DNA of 64,000 nt. It comes from Amylostereum areolatum (Eukaryota; Basidiomycota; Agaricomycetes; Russulales; Stereaceae). Position numbers and translations under genes: made by a program. This document shows positions 48,381 to 58,443 of the stretch, piece by piece. The first letter of the stretch is position 1, and the number at the start of each line of letters is the position of its first letter. The notes beneath the pieces are model-generated. The model saw nothing but the letters and a program-made list of their open reading frames with translations, did no database searches and was not told the origin of the DNA. The stretch spans positions 124,001 to 188,000 of the forward strand of contig SAXG01000065.1 of NCBI GenBank assembly GCA_012932865.1, in the 5' to 3' direction.

Positions 48381-51024
48381 AGTCAACACTTCGAGCAGCA
48401 AGGTCACGTCCCCGCCCCGAGCCTTTAAGTCGTCCATTTGGCCGAACGAGCGAGCATGCCGGACGTGCAAGGACCGTAACTCCTGGACTTGCTCCTTCAG
48501 AGGCACGACCTCCGAATCTTTCATGTCCAAGGCGGACGTTTGCGTAGCAGGCGGTTCGAATGGTCGCGGACGCTGTCGTGGTCCATCACGCATTCATGAT
48601 TCAATTTCACGATCGAAAGTTCGCGCTACGGACGCAGGCGCGGCGCGGCGCGGACTTTGGGCGTCCGTGAGAAGGACCAGGAGCACGGGCGGTTGCGGTG
48701 CGTGTGGCGGCGTGGACAGCAACGTTTTCAACCAGCCTCCCGAATGGAGTGTATTGCGACGTCGTCCACGGCGCGGCGGTATCCGGCGCTTGTTCTGGCG
48801 GCTCGTATGTCATTTGGAATTGTGAGTGCTCTGACGAGTGCGTTTGGCGGCGTCGGGTTTGCAGCATCGAGAGGCGGAGACTGGCCTCAATCCTGTGCCT
48901 TGAGTTTGGTTCCCCGCCGAGTAGATGTTCCGTTGTCGTGTTTTGAGCTTTGAGCAGCGGCGTTCTGACGGTCTTGTCTAGCGCGTTGGGCTTCTTCGAG
49001 CTTTGAGAGCTCTGTTCTTGCGCAGTGGCAGCGTTAACGGGATATGGGCCGTTATCATAGCAGGCAGGACGATCGATGGTGGTTCGTGAGAGACGGACAA
49101 TAGATGCGACTGCAATTGGGAATTGGACGTGGGCAAGGATGGAGGCCGACGATTCGCAGAGGATAGTTGTGATCGAGTTGAGGGTGTTCGGGGTGAAAAA
49201 CATACAGCAGTTTTAGGGGACGAGGTGTGAGGGCCAGTACCGGGCGTGAGACCGGTGCAACGAGCGAAACCGGTGTAGAATTGAGAGGGGGCGCTCGCCC
49301 TGGTTGATAGGGTCTGCGAGCATAGCGGGAGAAAGAGGGCCTGCGCAAAGAGGGGCAGAAGAAATCCTCGAAAGAGAAAATGCAGGCGAGAGGAGGGGGC
49401 TGGGTTTAGAGCTGAATGGCGAGCTGTTGTTGTGTTGGGTGCGGAGAAAGGAGGTCGGAGTAGTGTTCTCAAACGTCAGACTTTGAGTTAGGCATGTTTC
49501 TGCAGGCCTAAGAAATGGATGGAGGTCTGGACCAGGATTGCTCGGACGGGTTGCGCTCCTGGTCGAAGGAAATGCGTCTTGAAGGGCTGACGATATCGTC
49601 TACGCGCCTCTGGGACCGGAAACCACAATGCCCTCGTCGACTTCGGGAGAAAACGTCAGATACGGGATCGCAGAGGGAGGCGAGCACATACTAGGTATTG
49701 GGCACCGCCAGTGCGACACTCGCCGCTCACACTCCCCGTCGTGTCCTCCGTATCTCGTACGTCGAAACCTCGAGGGATAATCGTCCCGTACGGATAATCG
49801 TCTCGTACACTTTGGGCCGTACAGGGTCATCGACTGTGTTGGGTTAGATATTTGGACGGGCTGTGGAATGAATTGGGGGTCGAGCGGCGGTTGGCGGCGG
49901 AAGATGATTAGAAAGCGACAGTGATATACAACGCCGTGGACGGGGCTGGACGCCGGATATGGGAGGTTGGGATAGGAGGTTGTCGGGGCGTATATGATTT
50001 GAATAAAACGGTCGGACGACGCGTCGTCTGAAACCAGAAATCCGGGAGGCACGTGATGTCACGACGCGAGCTCGCGATTCTCCTGAGTCCCCGACCTCGG
50101 TCGCGTACTTAGCGTTACAAGACCTTGATATCTCACAGAGCGCGTAAGTAATCTCCAATTGCCTTTCCCCTGATGAATTCAGCATTGTCGTCTAGCCCAG
50201 TCACATCAAAGTTCGTGTGTCGTCGTGCGTGAGCCGTATCCGCCTCTTCCTCGTGAAGACCATCGACCGTAGCTTGGCAAGCAGTGCCCGACAGGAATCT
50301 CGACCGTCCATGCGAACTCTGCTCAATGCCGAGCATGCACTCCTGGGACGTGATCGTGACCAGCTGAGGTGCGTTGCTCGGGATATGACGGCTTGAGTCA
50401 TCACTGAACGGCGTCTCGTCCTCGTCGCCAGGAGAGCTTATACTTAATCGTTCGTTGTTCGCTATCAGGGGAATAGATGTTCCTCGGCCTTCCCTTTGGA
50501 GCTCCCGTGATGGTACGTCCATTGTCTTTCTCTCCCTCTTGTTGCCCAAGGTCAGTATGTCGGCACTGTCGGGAATCAGGGCTCTACCCAGGCAAGAACT
50601 CAATACAGAGAGGCCGTTTACGAAAAATCGGGAAACATGCCTACCACGACGCTGTAGGTGTATCATTCCGCTCTTCCCTACCTAATCTCACGGGACCTTG
50701 CGTAGTTGTGCCTGTTCGATCCAACAAGAACGGTGAATGAGCTCACGAGCTCCGCGCGTCGTTCGACGTACACATATTTTCTATCCGATCCCGTTCGGCG
50801 TCCTTCCTCGAACCATACCGACCGTTTGATTGTCCGCCTTGACTACACCGCCAAAAGAAGCCCCCAGATTGATCTCGTTCGACGCTTTTTTCGACACCCA
50901 CAAGGACCCACTGCTTACTCATTCCACCTCGTGCAAAACATGCTCCAGGTAGTATTTAAGCCTTCGCGTTTCTTTCGCACTCTTTTCTTCTTTACATACA
51001 TCTACCTCCAATCCCCTACGTACC
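48381..51024. other. Long tract with only unproven open frames
   Basis: Minus-strand frames at 49203-48607 (199 codons, begins FFTPNTLNSITTIL) and 50666-50133 (178 codons, with PLIANNERLSISSPGDEDET and a Ser/Glu-rich middle) are the longest. Either could be an exon of a lineage-specific gene, but no splice model closes and I recognise no family. The 50.7-51.0 kb part is the promoter side of the next WD40-family gene, with pyrimidine-rich tracts. Confidence 0.3.
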
Positions 51025-52671
51025 ATGACCAGATATCAACTGACTCGATTTTCTCCAGTCCAACCTGCCGCGATTAGCAGTCTGTCCGTGTCCTACGATG
51101 GTCAATTCACCGCCAGTGGCGGTTCCTCGGGCATATTCGCCATCTATCGTAACCCTTCCCTTCACCCAGTTCACATCCACGACCCTATCTCGTCTCCGGC
51201 TGCCGCCATCACCACCATCGCCTGGAGCGAGATGAGCAGAGGTGTACTATTTTTAGGAGATACTTCGTCCCATATCCACGTCCTGCACCTCGACCTCGTG
51301 CAGGTGAGGGTCTACACGTGTTGTCGAGCTCTGGACGCTTACGCCTTGCCCAGAACCCCGCCACTGTCAAGATCTATCAGGTTGAACATCTCAATATCGG
51401 CACCATCTTTTCCTTGGCTGTTCACGGGGGCACGATAGCCATCGCCACACCTTCGTGCGTCGTCGTTATGAAGGAGGTGACGGATGGTAAGTCCTGATTC
51501 ATGTTGACCTTTGAGGCAAGCCTCTCATCGGCTCGTAGGACGCGGCACGCTCTTATGCCACCGGGTCGATCTCCGGTTTATGCATCACTCCTCTCCAGTG
51601 CCGTTTACTCTCCAATTCAAGAACAAGTCCGTACTCCTGATCGCATACGTCGGCTATGGCTTGGTGTTAGTTCACCCGCGCACCTCTCTCGATGACAGCG
51701 TCTCAAAACTTTCTCACCTCAGCGCATGGGACACCGAAGAAGGCACGACCATTTGGACGCTTCCATTTGGGCCCGACGACATGTAGGTTTCTTTACCCTC
51801 GGTCTCCTCATCGATCTACGGTGCTTAAATAACCCGCGTTCACACAGACTTCGTGCATCGCTTCACCCTAACGGAAGCTCCCTTATCGCCACTTTGTCGT
51901 CGTCGAGAGTGGCTTGGTTCACTATCCCTGATCATTCGTTCATGCCTCAGACAGTACGCGTCCGCACGACGTCACCAAAAAGAAAAGACACCTTCGCCCT
52001 TTACATCAACGACGGCAACGCAGCCGTGCTCGCCGGACAGGCCAGTGACACTCTTCGCATAGTCAGCACCGTCCCGCAAGAGGGCGTTCGCGTGATCCAA
52101 AAGCTGAAGCATAGGAATGCGAGGAATGAAGGTTCGTTGTTCATATATGCATACCATACCGAAGTGTTTCATTTTCTCATTAATCCTATCTTGTCAGTCA
52201 AAGACATCAGCGCCGTGGTGGGCAATATCGCACCCTTCCACAATCACTCCACCTCATAATCATTGGTCAGGCTGTTGGACGCGATCGCTATCGGAGGTAC
52301 ATCGTGACAGCGCTCATTCCGAACGGAAATATGCCAGCAACTATCATTCTTTGGTACGAGAAAACATTAATGGTTGAATACACGGAGCGAGCCTTCTTAT
52401 ACACGGCACGAGCCTTCGTACTCCTCATGGTATGTTTGCCGACATTCTCCGTCGACCGCGTCCATTCACATCTTCATCAGTTCCTGTCGGTATACACCTG
52501 GATCATTCTTGGGTCATCTTCCTGATCCTTCCGCCCCCGCCAGGCCAACCTGTGCAATCCTCCATTCCAGCGCGCCAACCGGCACTAGCGATGGTACGTC
52601 GACTGCGGCGCCATGCGAAAGAAAGGATTGACCGTCGGAGGTCCCGCCTTAAAGTCCTTGATCAGCACTAG
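51025..52671 (+). CDS. WD40-like family member 4
   Basis: Starts at 51025 (MTRYQLTRFSPVQPAAISSL). Exon 1 has SVSYDGQFTASGGSSGIFAI, YRNPSLHPVH and ITTIAWSEMSRGVLFLGDTS, ending at the shared phase-0 donor GTGAGG. Later exons give VKIYQVEHLNIGTIFSLAVH, IAIATPSCVVVMKEV, SVLLIAYVGYGLVLVHPRTS, LRASLHPNGSSLIATLSSSR, FALYINDGNAAVLAGQASDT, then RYRRYIVTALIPNGNMPATI and ILWYEKTL, a hydrophobic stretch (FVLLMVCLPTFSV) and a basic C-terminus (RRLRRHAKERIDRRRSRL) ending near 52671. It is the closest relative of member 2 (18800-20294), which sits on the opposite strand next to the other clathrin relic. Some splice sites in the 51.48-51.6 and 52.2-52.6 kb parts are approximate. Confidence 0.7.
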
Positions 52672-54100
52672 CACGATGGCATCTTGCGTATGTGTATGAT
52701 ATCATTTATACAATGTCCAGCGAATCTGTAGGCTGTATTTACCACGTACCTACACGGGATTTGCCTTGAATCTGAAACGAGAACCTTTGTTTAAGTGCTG
52801 TCTCTTGAACATCGGAAATAAAACACGGGGAGGAACTAGGATGCTGATGGATGCGCTGACATCGCGTTTTGAGGGATGTGACCCGGACGTCGAAGGAACT
52901 GAAGGTTAATGACCGGTCATCGGTCACCGGGCCCATGGGTTCTTCCTTCCTCCTTGACCACCCCTCCTCCCCCCTCCGTCTCGTCGTGGACATCTCATCC
53001 TCCATTCATGCCCCGCCTTCCTCCTTTCGCCAGATTCTAGCAGCCACAAACCTGATCGCGTTCTCGTAACTCTGTCGCCAGGCTGGAGAGTCCACAGGCG
53101 CGCACTTTGCTACTCGAGGAGCAGGACAAGTACGGCGTCATCCACCTCTAGGACTTCGGCTGGGCATTCGTTCTTGCGCGAACCCAAGATCTCTGTCGTC
53201 GCGAAGGGTCGGGCTGAATGAGGGTTGGACGGCGAGTAATAGCCCTCGACTCCCCGAAAACCAGCTCACCTTTTCGTGCAGAATCCATCTCATCTTCCGA
53301 AGCTATCTCTTCTTCTCTCATCGAACATTGCCATCGCAGACCTCGACGGAAAAGCACGTCTTGCCTTGTGCTTCGCGACCGATGAGCCCGTCCACGATCC
53401 CGCTCAAGACTTGGTCTCTGCGTGTGCACAATCGCGCATTCTGTCCCAACAGCTGCCTTCGCTTCCGCCTTTCCGCAGAATATGAGAATCTTGGGGCTGA
53501 AAAATTCGATGGGCATTGTCACAAGGTGTGTAAAGCTATGGGTACAAAGTCGAATGAAAGCGCTGACCATGTGTTCACTCAGACCCAAACCTGGCTCCTT
53601 TTCCGCCCTACCATTTCGTCGCCATGATATCACCCTCCATGCGATTGACAAGCAGGCTTTACCGCACCTCCCGTCATTCAATGCACTTCCCCAGGCTTCT
53701 CACCCACAACCCCTGACCGCATCGCGAACCACCCCATTGCGCCCAGAGGAGAAGGCGTCGTCTGGGGCTCGCCGAGTTGGCAGCGTAGGTCTTCCTTCGC
53801 ACGCGTGAATCCAGGAGGAAGAAATTGCGGCCGATTTCCTCTCTCGCGTTCGGCCCATCTGACCGCGTACGTTATCGTCGAAACCCCTCCCCACAAGTTC
53901 CGCGCGCCAAGGTACCAGGACGAGCCGTCCAGCCCCATGGCGCAGGGAGGCCGGCGACGATTTCCTCGTCGGTGTCATCGTCCAAGCCCGCGGCTCCATC
54001 GAAAAATATTCCCCTCGTCCTATTCTGTTTCTTTTTGGTACCTGCACCCTTGGCGACGAGATCCGCAACACTCACGAAGCCAGTGGCCGCTCCTGGAGGG
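52672..54100. other. Tract without a supported gene
   Basis: Contains many short frames on both strands. Around 53095-53150 a plus-strand bit (EEQDKYGVIHL) resembles the clathrin propeller segment that in clathrin reads as KYG(Y/F)IHLYDLE, so this may be a further tiny clathrin scrap, but the match is short. Nothing else is recognised. Confidence 0.3.
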
Positions 54101-54118
54101 ATACTTCGGGCTATCTAC

Positions 54119-54362
54119 GGAAGCAGAGAACCTCGTCAACGACCTTCAAAGGCAGATCGAGAACCAGCAGAAAGCGCTCCTCGAGCTGTCGAAAACCAAG
54201 AACGAGGTCGGTTGTCGTCTCTGTCTCATGCTTTGTGACAGTCAGTCTGACATCGAGTCCGCAGCTTGAGAGCAAGAAGAGCATCATCAAGATCGAACTC
54301 CACGAGAAACTACATCGAAGGCGGGACGAGCTTCGGGCGAAAATAGAGGCTTTCGGAGAACC
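54119..54362 (+). pseudogene. Coiled-coil gene fragment with preserved intron
   Basis: A frame reads AENLVNDLQRQIENQQKALL then ELSKTKNE up to a donor at about 54207. Across a 58-bp intron ending GTCCGCAG it continues LESKKSIIKIELHEKLHRRR then DELRAKIEAFGEPEVGDS. The two exons join smoothly, so this is a DNA-derived piece of a coiled-coil gene. It faintly resembles the coiled-coil region of SMC-type proteins, but I cannot assign it. It runs directly into the clathrin relic at about 54365. Confidence 0.45.
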
Positions 54363-54379
54363 TGAAGTCGGTGATTCAC

Positions 54380-56310
54380 CGCCGCGGACGACAATGCTTC
54401 GGTATCCTGTTTGAGAAGGGTGATCTCAACCACCTCGAATCCGTCGAGCTTGCTCGACCGGTCATGCAGCAAGGCCACAAGCAATTGCTCGAAAAGTGGT
54501 CAAAGGGGAATAAAGTGTGCATCATTTTCTCGAAGTTAGTCGAGCCGGGCTGCCTGACACTTGAGGCTTTTGCAGCGAGAAACTCGGCGATATCGATCGC
54601 CTTCATGACCTGGCGCTCGCCCTCAACGTCTACCATCGCGTCAAGCTTGTTTCACAGAGACCTGGAAGACGAACAAGATCGTCTGTATACGAGGAAAGTT
54701 GGTTACCAACCGGACTACGTCGGGCTCCTCCAGTGTGTCATGCGTTCGAATTCCGGGAAAGGTGCCGAGTTCGCCACAACACTGGTCAACAACCAAGAAG
54801 GGTCCTGAATCAACATTGAGCGGGTCGTGGATATCTCCGTGGCTCAGAATATGATTCAGCCAGCGATGTCCTTCCTCTTGGACGTTCTCAAAGAGAACAA
54901 GCCAGAGCAAGCCCATCTCGAAACCCGTCTTCTCGAAATGAACTTGCTGTACGCGCCTCAGGTCGCGGACGTAATCCTCGGGAACGAAGTCATCTCTTAC
55001 TCTGATCGCCCCCGTGTCGCCGACCTTTGCGCGAAGGCTGGTCTTCAACGGGTAAGCTAGAGCGAACTGGCATCCGTTTGGGGTGGTATTGACAATGTAT
55101 GTGTAGGCTCCGGAACATTATGAAGACATCGCTGATATCAAGGGCCATCGTGCACACAGATGTTCCCCCCGAGGTACAATTTCCGTCATCCGTTCAACCG
55201 GTCATGTGTTCTAACCAGAGAGCAGTGGCTCGACTCGTCAACTTCTTCAGTCGTCTCACCACGGAGCAGTCGACGGCGTGCATGCAAGAGATGTTGCGCG
55301 TCAATATTCTCCATAACCTTAAGTCGTGGTCCAGATCGCAACGAAGGAGTGGGACATTTTCGGCCCTGTCAAGCTTGGGATGTCCGAGTCCTTCAAGACC
55401 TTGAGGTATGTTTGCCCATACCTTGCACCGGTGTATCTCATGTGAGTCTTCGTGCGTAGGCCGTACTACCACCTCAGGTCTATTGTCACCCTGAGTCAAG
55501 ACCCCGAAGTCCACTCTAAGGCCAAGCTTCAAGACCAACTGAACCTCATCATCGTCTGCGACCGTTTCGACTGCGTCAATGACCTTGTACACCGAGTCAC
55601 TATCCGTACTCCTCCTCAAGTCGTCGATGGTCTACCCAATGCCAATTGCGATGAGACCACCATCAAAGGTCTTCTGGCTTCTGTCACCGGCAATTCTCAA
55701 TCACGAACGACAATTCTAGTTTCTGTCAAACAGCAATTGGACAAGCGCCGTCACCTCGAGCTCTGAGCGCAGGTTCTGGTCCCGGATAATATACACTGTC
55801 ACCGGCTCGTTTACCAGGTCTGTTATCTCCTTCATGTTTGCGATGTATTCCATGAGTCTGACATTATATCTAGGTCATCTTAACTGGTGTCCCCGAGAGT
55901 ACAGATCCTATCGACGCTTCTGTGACCGTCCGCTGTGTTCATCGACGCCGACCTCTCCATAAGGCTCATCGAGATCTTGGAGAAGATTATCCTCGAGCCT
56001 TTCCCCTTCAGTTCTAGCGGCAGCTTACAGAGCATGCTCGTGTTGACCGTCATCCGTGTCGACGAGGGCAACGTCGACAATCACATCAACAAGCTCCAGC
56101 GCTACGAGATCTCCAAGATCCAGGTCACTGCGTCTCCAACAAGGAGGCGTTCACAATCTACGAGAAACGAGTAACGTAACACCTCACCGCTATCAACGTA
56201 TCATTTAATTGAGTACATTGTTTCCATGGATCGTGGCCTTGGAGTACGCGACGGAAGTTGACAAGCCCGAGGTTTGGAGCCAAGGCCCAGCTCAAGGACT
56301 CCATCGGTAA
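54380..56310 (+). pseudogene. Clathrin heavy-chain pseudogene, right copy
   Basis: The fragments are collinear with the clathrin heavy chain from just after the propeller onward: GILFEKGDLNHLESVELARP, VMQQGHKQLLEKWSKGNK, an intron-like segment, ARKVGYQPDY-like sequence, [102 protein letters not shown]-like sequence, IRLIEILEKIILEPFPF, INKLQRYEISKI, and KPEVWSQ near 56265. Frameshifts, stops and deletions occur throughout, so no functional protein is possible. Introns are retained. The last segment shares the same internal deletions as the left copy (see findings), so the two pseudogenes descend from one already broken copy. Confidence 0.9.
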
Positions 56311-56520
56311 ATAACATACATATGAGACCTCTGTGGGCATTAGGGGGGGGGCTACCTTGAAAGCTTTCGTATCACGTGTCGGGAGATCATCGATCAACAA
56401 ACCATATCGCGTCCCAACGCTTGCCTTCTTCCTCTCCGTCACTTTCACATAACCTTGGTACCATTTTTCGTCTGTACATCCAAGGATCTCAACCAAAATA
56501 AACCCTGCCCGTCGCCGCAT

Positions 56521-56840
56521 TGATAGGTGGCATGGTCGCCGTCAATGTGGGTACTCTTTGCAGTGGTCATCGATGGCAACGTCGTCGGCGACTCTGCTTC
56601 GAATTTTCTGTCCACCCCGCATCCAAACCATCTCGAGTTCTTCACCACATCGATCGGTGGCATGGTCGCCATCGATGTGTGTTCTGTTCGGTGGTCACCG
56701 ATGGCAAAGTCGTCGGCGACTCACCGCGACTCGGACCCTCCAGCATTGGCTTGGCCGTCGCCCATCGATCGGTGGCATGGTCGCCGTCGATGTGTGCTTT
56801 TTGGCGGTCACCGATGGCAAAGTCGTCGGTGATCTTTCGC
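56521..56840 (+). repeat. Three imperfect tandem copies of a 115-130 bp unit
   Basis: Units beginning GGTGGCATGGTCGCC at 56526, 56656 and 56771, each followed by CGATGTG-type and GGTCACCGATGGCAAAGTCG segments. All three frames stay open through it, but no protein is recognised. Confidence 0.8.
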
Positions 56841-57972
56841 ATGTTTCTAGCAAGCTTCGTCTACTCCATGGGTAAGACCATAATGCTTTCCAGCGCCGTC
56901 GCCGTCGCTAAGCCCTTTGATTTCTCCAGGTATCAATCATTCGCAGTCGACGCCCGACGCACGTCACCTGGCTCAAACCTCGTCAAGCTCACTCTCCGGT
57001 AATCGTTTTTGGTTTTGGGTGGGGATATGCACCTGGAGGTTGGGGTCAACGAACCATAGCCCGCGAAGGTACGTGCGCCGTTTTGTAAGGCCCTGGTTGT
57101 CCCTTCTCATCCATGTCTTTTCAGTCGAAGCATTCGGCAACGCGCACCATGGCAATCATCCTCAAGCTCGTCAACAAAACACATGACTTGAGGCAACTGT
57201 GATCGTCGGGTCGGACGCCAAAATGAAAATGGAAGGTCGCCAGCAATCACAACAAGCCCTCCCCGCCGCCGACTTCGATCGTGACGTGCAGACGAGCCTG
57301 CATCAGGATATCAGAAAGATCAGGGTGGTAGTGTCAAGATGGCCAGTCATTATCTGTAGGCTGTGGTAAGTTCATGCCCTCAATGTCGAGTCTTACGCGT
57401 TTCTAACGTTTCTTACCTCCTTAGACGCTAGAGTATCTTCATAAATATGAACACTTGTAGGGCTTGGAGGAGTGCACGAAATCTATATTCAAAAAACAAG
57501 GCGGCGCTACGACATACGCCCGCGAACAGGGACCAGACCGCCGAAGAAGAAATCTTCGTCTACCACTCTGACCATTCTTAGCTCGTCAACAAGATGCTCG
57601 ACTTTGGAAAAGTGTGATTCGAAGAAAACCAAGAATATAACAACCAGGACGTCAGCGGTGTGAGCGACGAGAAAGCAATCGAGACGATCGTCGGGTCGCG
57701 TGGAAGGCCGTTGGTATAGCTGACGAGCCCTCGCGGCTGTCGATCCTACTCGGGGCTTTCTCAAGTGCTACTCACCAACGAGCCGTTCCGAATAGGAGAG
57801 TCGGCAAGATCGAGGCCGTAGGGTCAGTAAATAGGCCATGCGGCCTCAGTAGGGTAGGTGTATTTGTTGAGTAATGGGCTCCGCGTTTCTCATATCCTTT
57901 TTACGACAGGGGCTACACACATCCTCGTTCTTGTACAAAAAGCTACATAGATCAATGACTGCCGCCGCCGCC
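56841..57972. other. Intergenic with possible gene scraps
   Basis: A plus-strand stretch at about 57540-57720 reads EEEIFVYHSDHS, LVNKMLDFGKV, FEENQEYNNQDVSGVSDEKA, interrupted by two TAG/TGA stops in one frame. It looks like a decayed coding segment, but I cannot name its source. Nothing else is seen. Confidence 0.35.
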
Positions 57973-58393
57973 TCAATCGACGTAGGCAGCGCAAAACGCG
58001 GCAATGAATTTCTCCCTCTCCTGCTCGAAATCCCCCTCCTTGACGTTGATTGAAATCCAAATGCCCTTCTTCGCTCGCACATGACGAGCATATCGTCTCA
58101 GCGACGCGTTCCTCGCGTCTGCGCAAGGCTGAAGGATCAGCTGTCGCTCCTTGCGACCCGACAGCAAGATCCCCCAGTCCAAGCGGACACCCATATCCCT
58201 GGTGTTCTCCGGCCAAGCTGTATCAGCGGGGGCGGCGTACGACGCATTGCTAACGATATCGGGAAAGCCCTGTGCGGTTGCCGGGTCACCGTGACTCCAG
58301 GACTCCAGAGAGCAAGGGAACACGAGAGTAACACACCTTCCGTAGCTCGTCCAATAGCCCAACCTTCCGCAAGTACGACTTCGGCAAGCGCAT
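57973..58393 (-). CDS. Unrecognised small protein (two exons)
   Basis: Exon 1 (58393-58337) begins ATG with MRLPKSYLRKVGLLDELRK. A 67-bp GTGTGT-CACAG intron follows, and exon 2 (58269-57973) reads GFPDIVSNASYAAPADTAWP, MGVRLDWGILLSGRKERQLI and RAKKGIWISINVKEGDFEQE to a TGA, 117 residues in total. The frame closes and the composition is coding-like. No family is recognised. Its start is about 50 bp beyond the inner edge of the right repeat arm, so its promoter would lie inside the arm. The left arm is followed by unrelated sequence instead. Confidence 0.5.
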
Positions 58394-58443
58394 CGCCCGA
58401 CTATCGAAAGAAGGTTGTGGGGATGGTGAAGAGATTCGCTGTT

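Noticed and set aside
48607..49203. A 198-residue gene on the minus strand
   Set aside because: Open and ATG-led but low-complexity toward its end, with no motif and no splice support. Kept only as a possibility in the gap entry.
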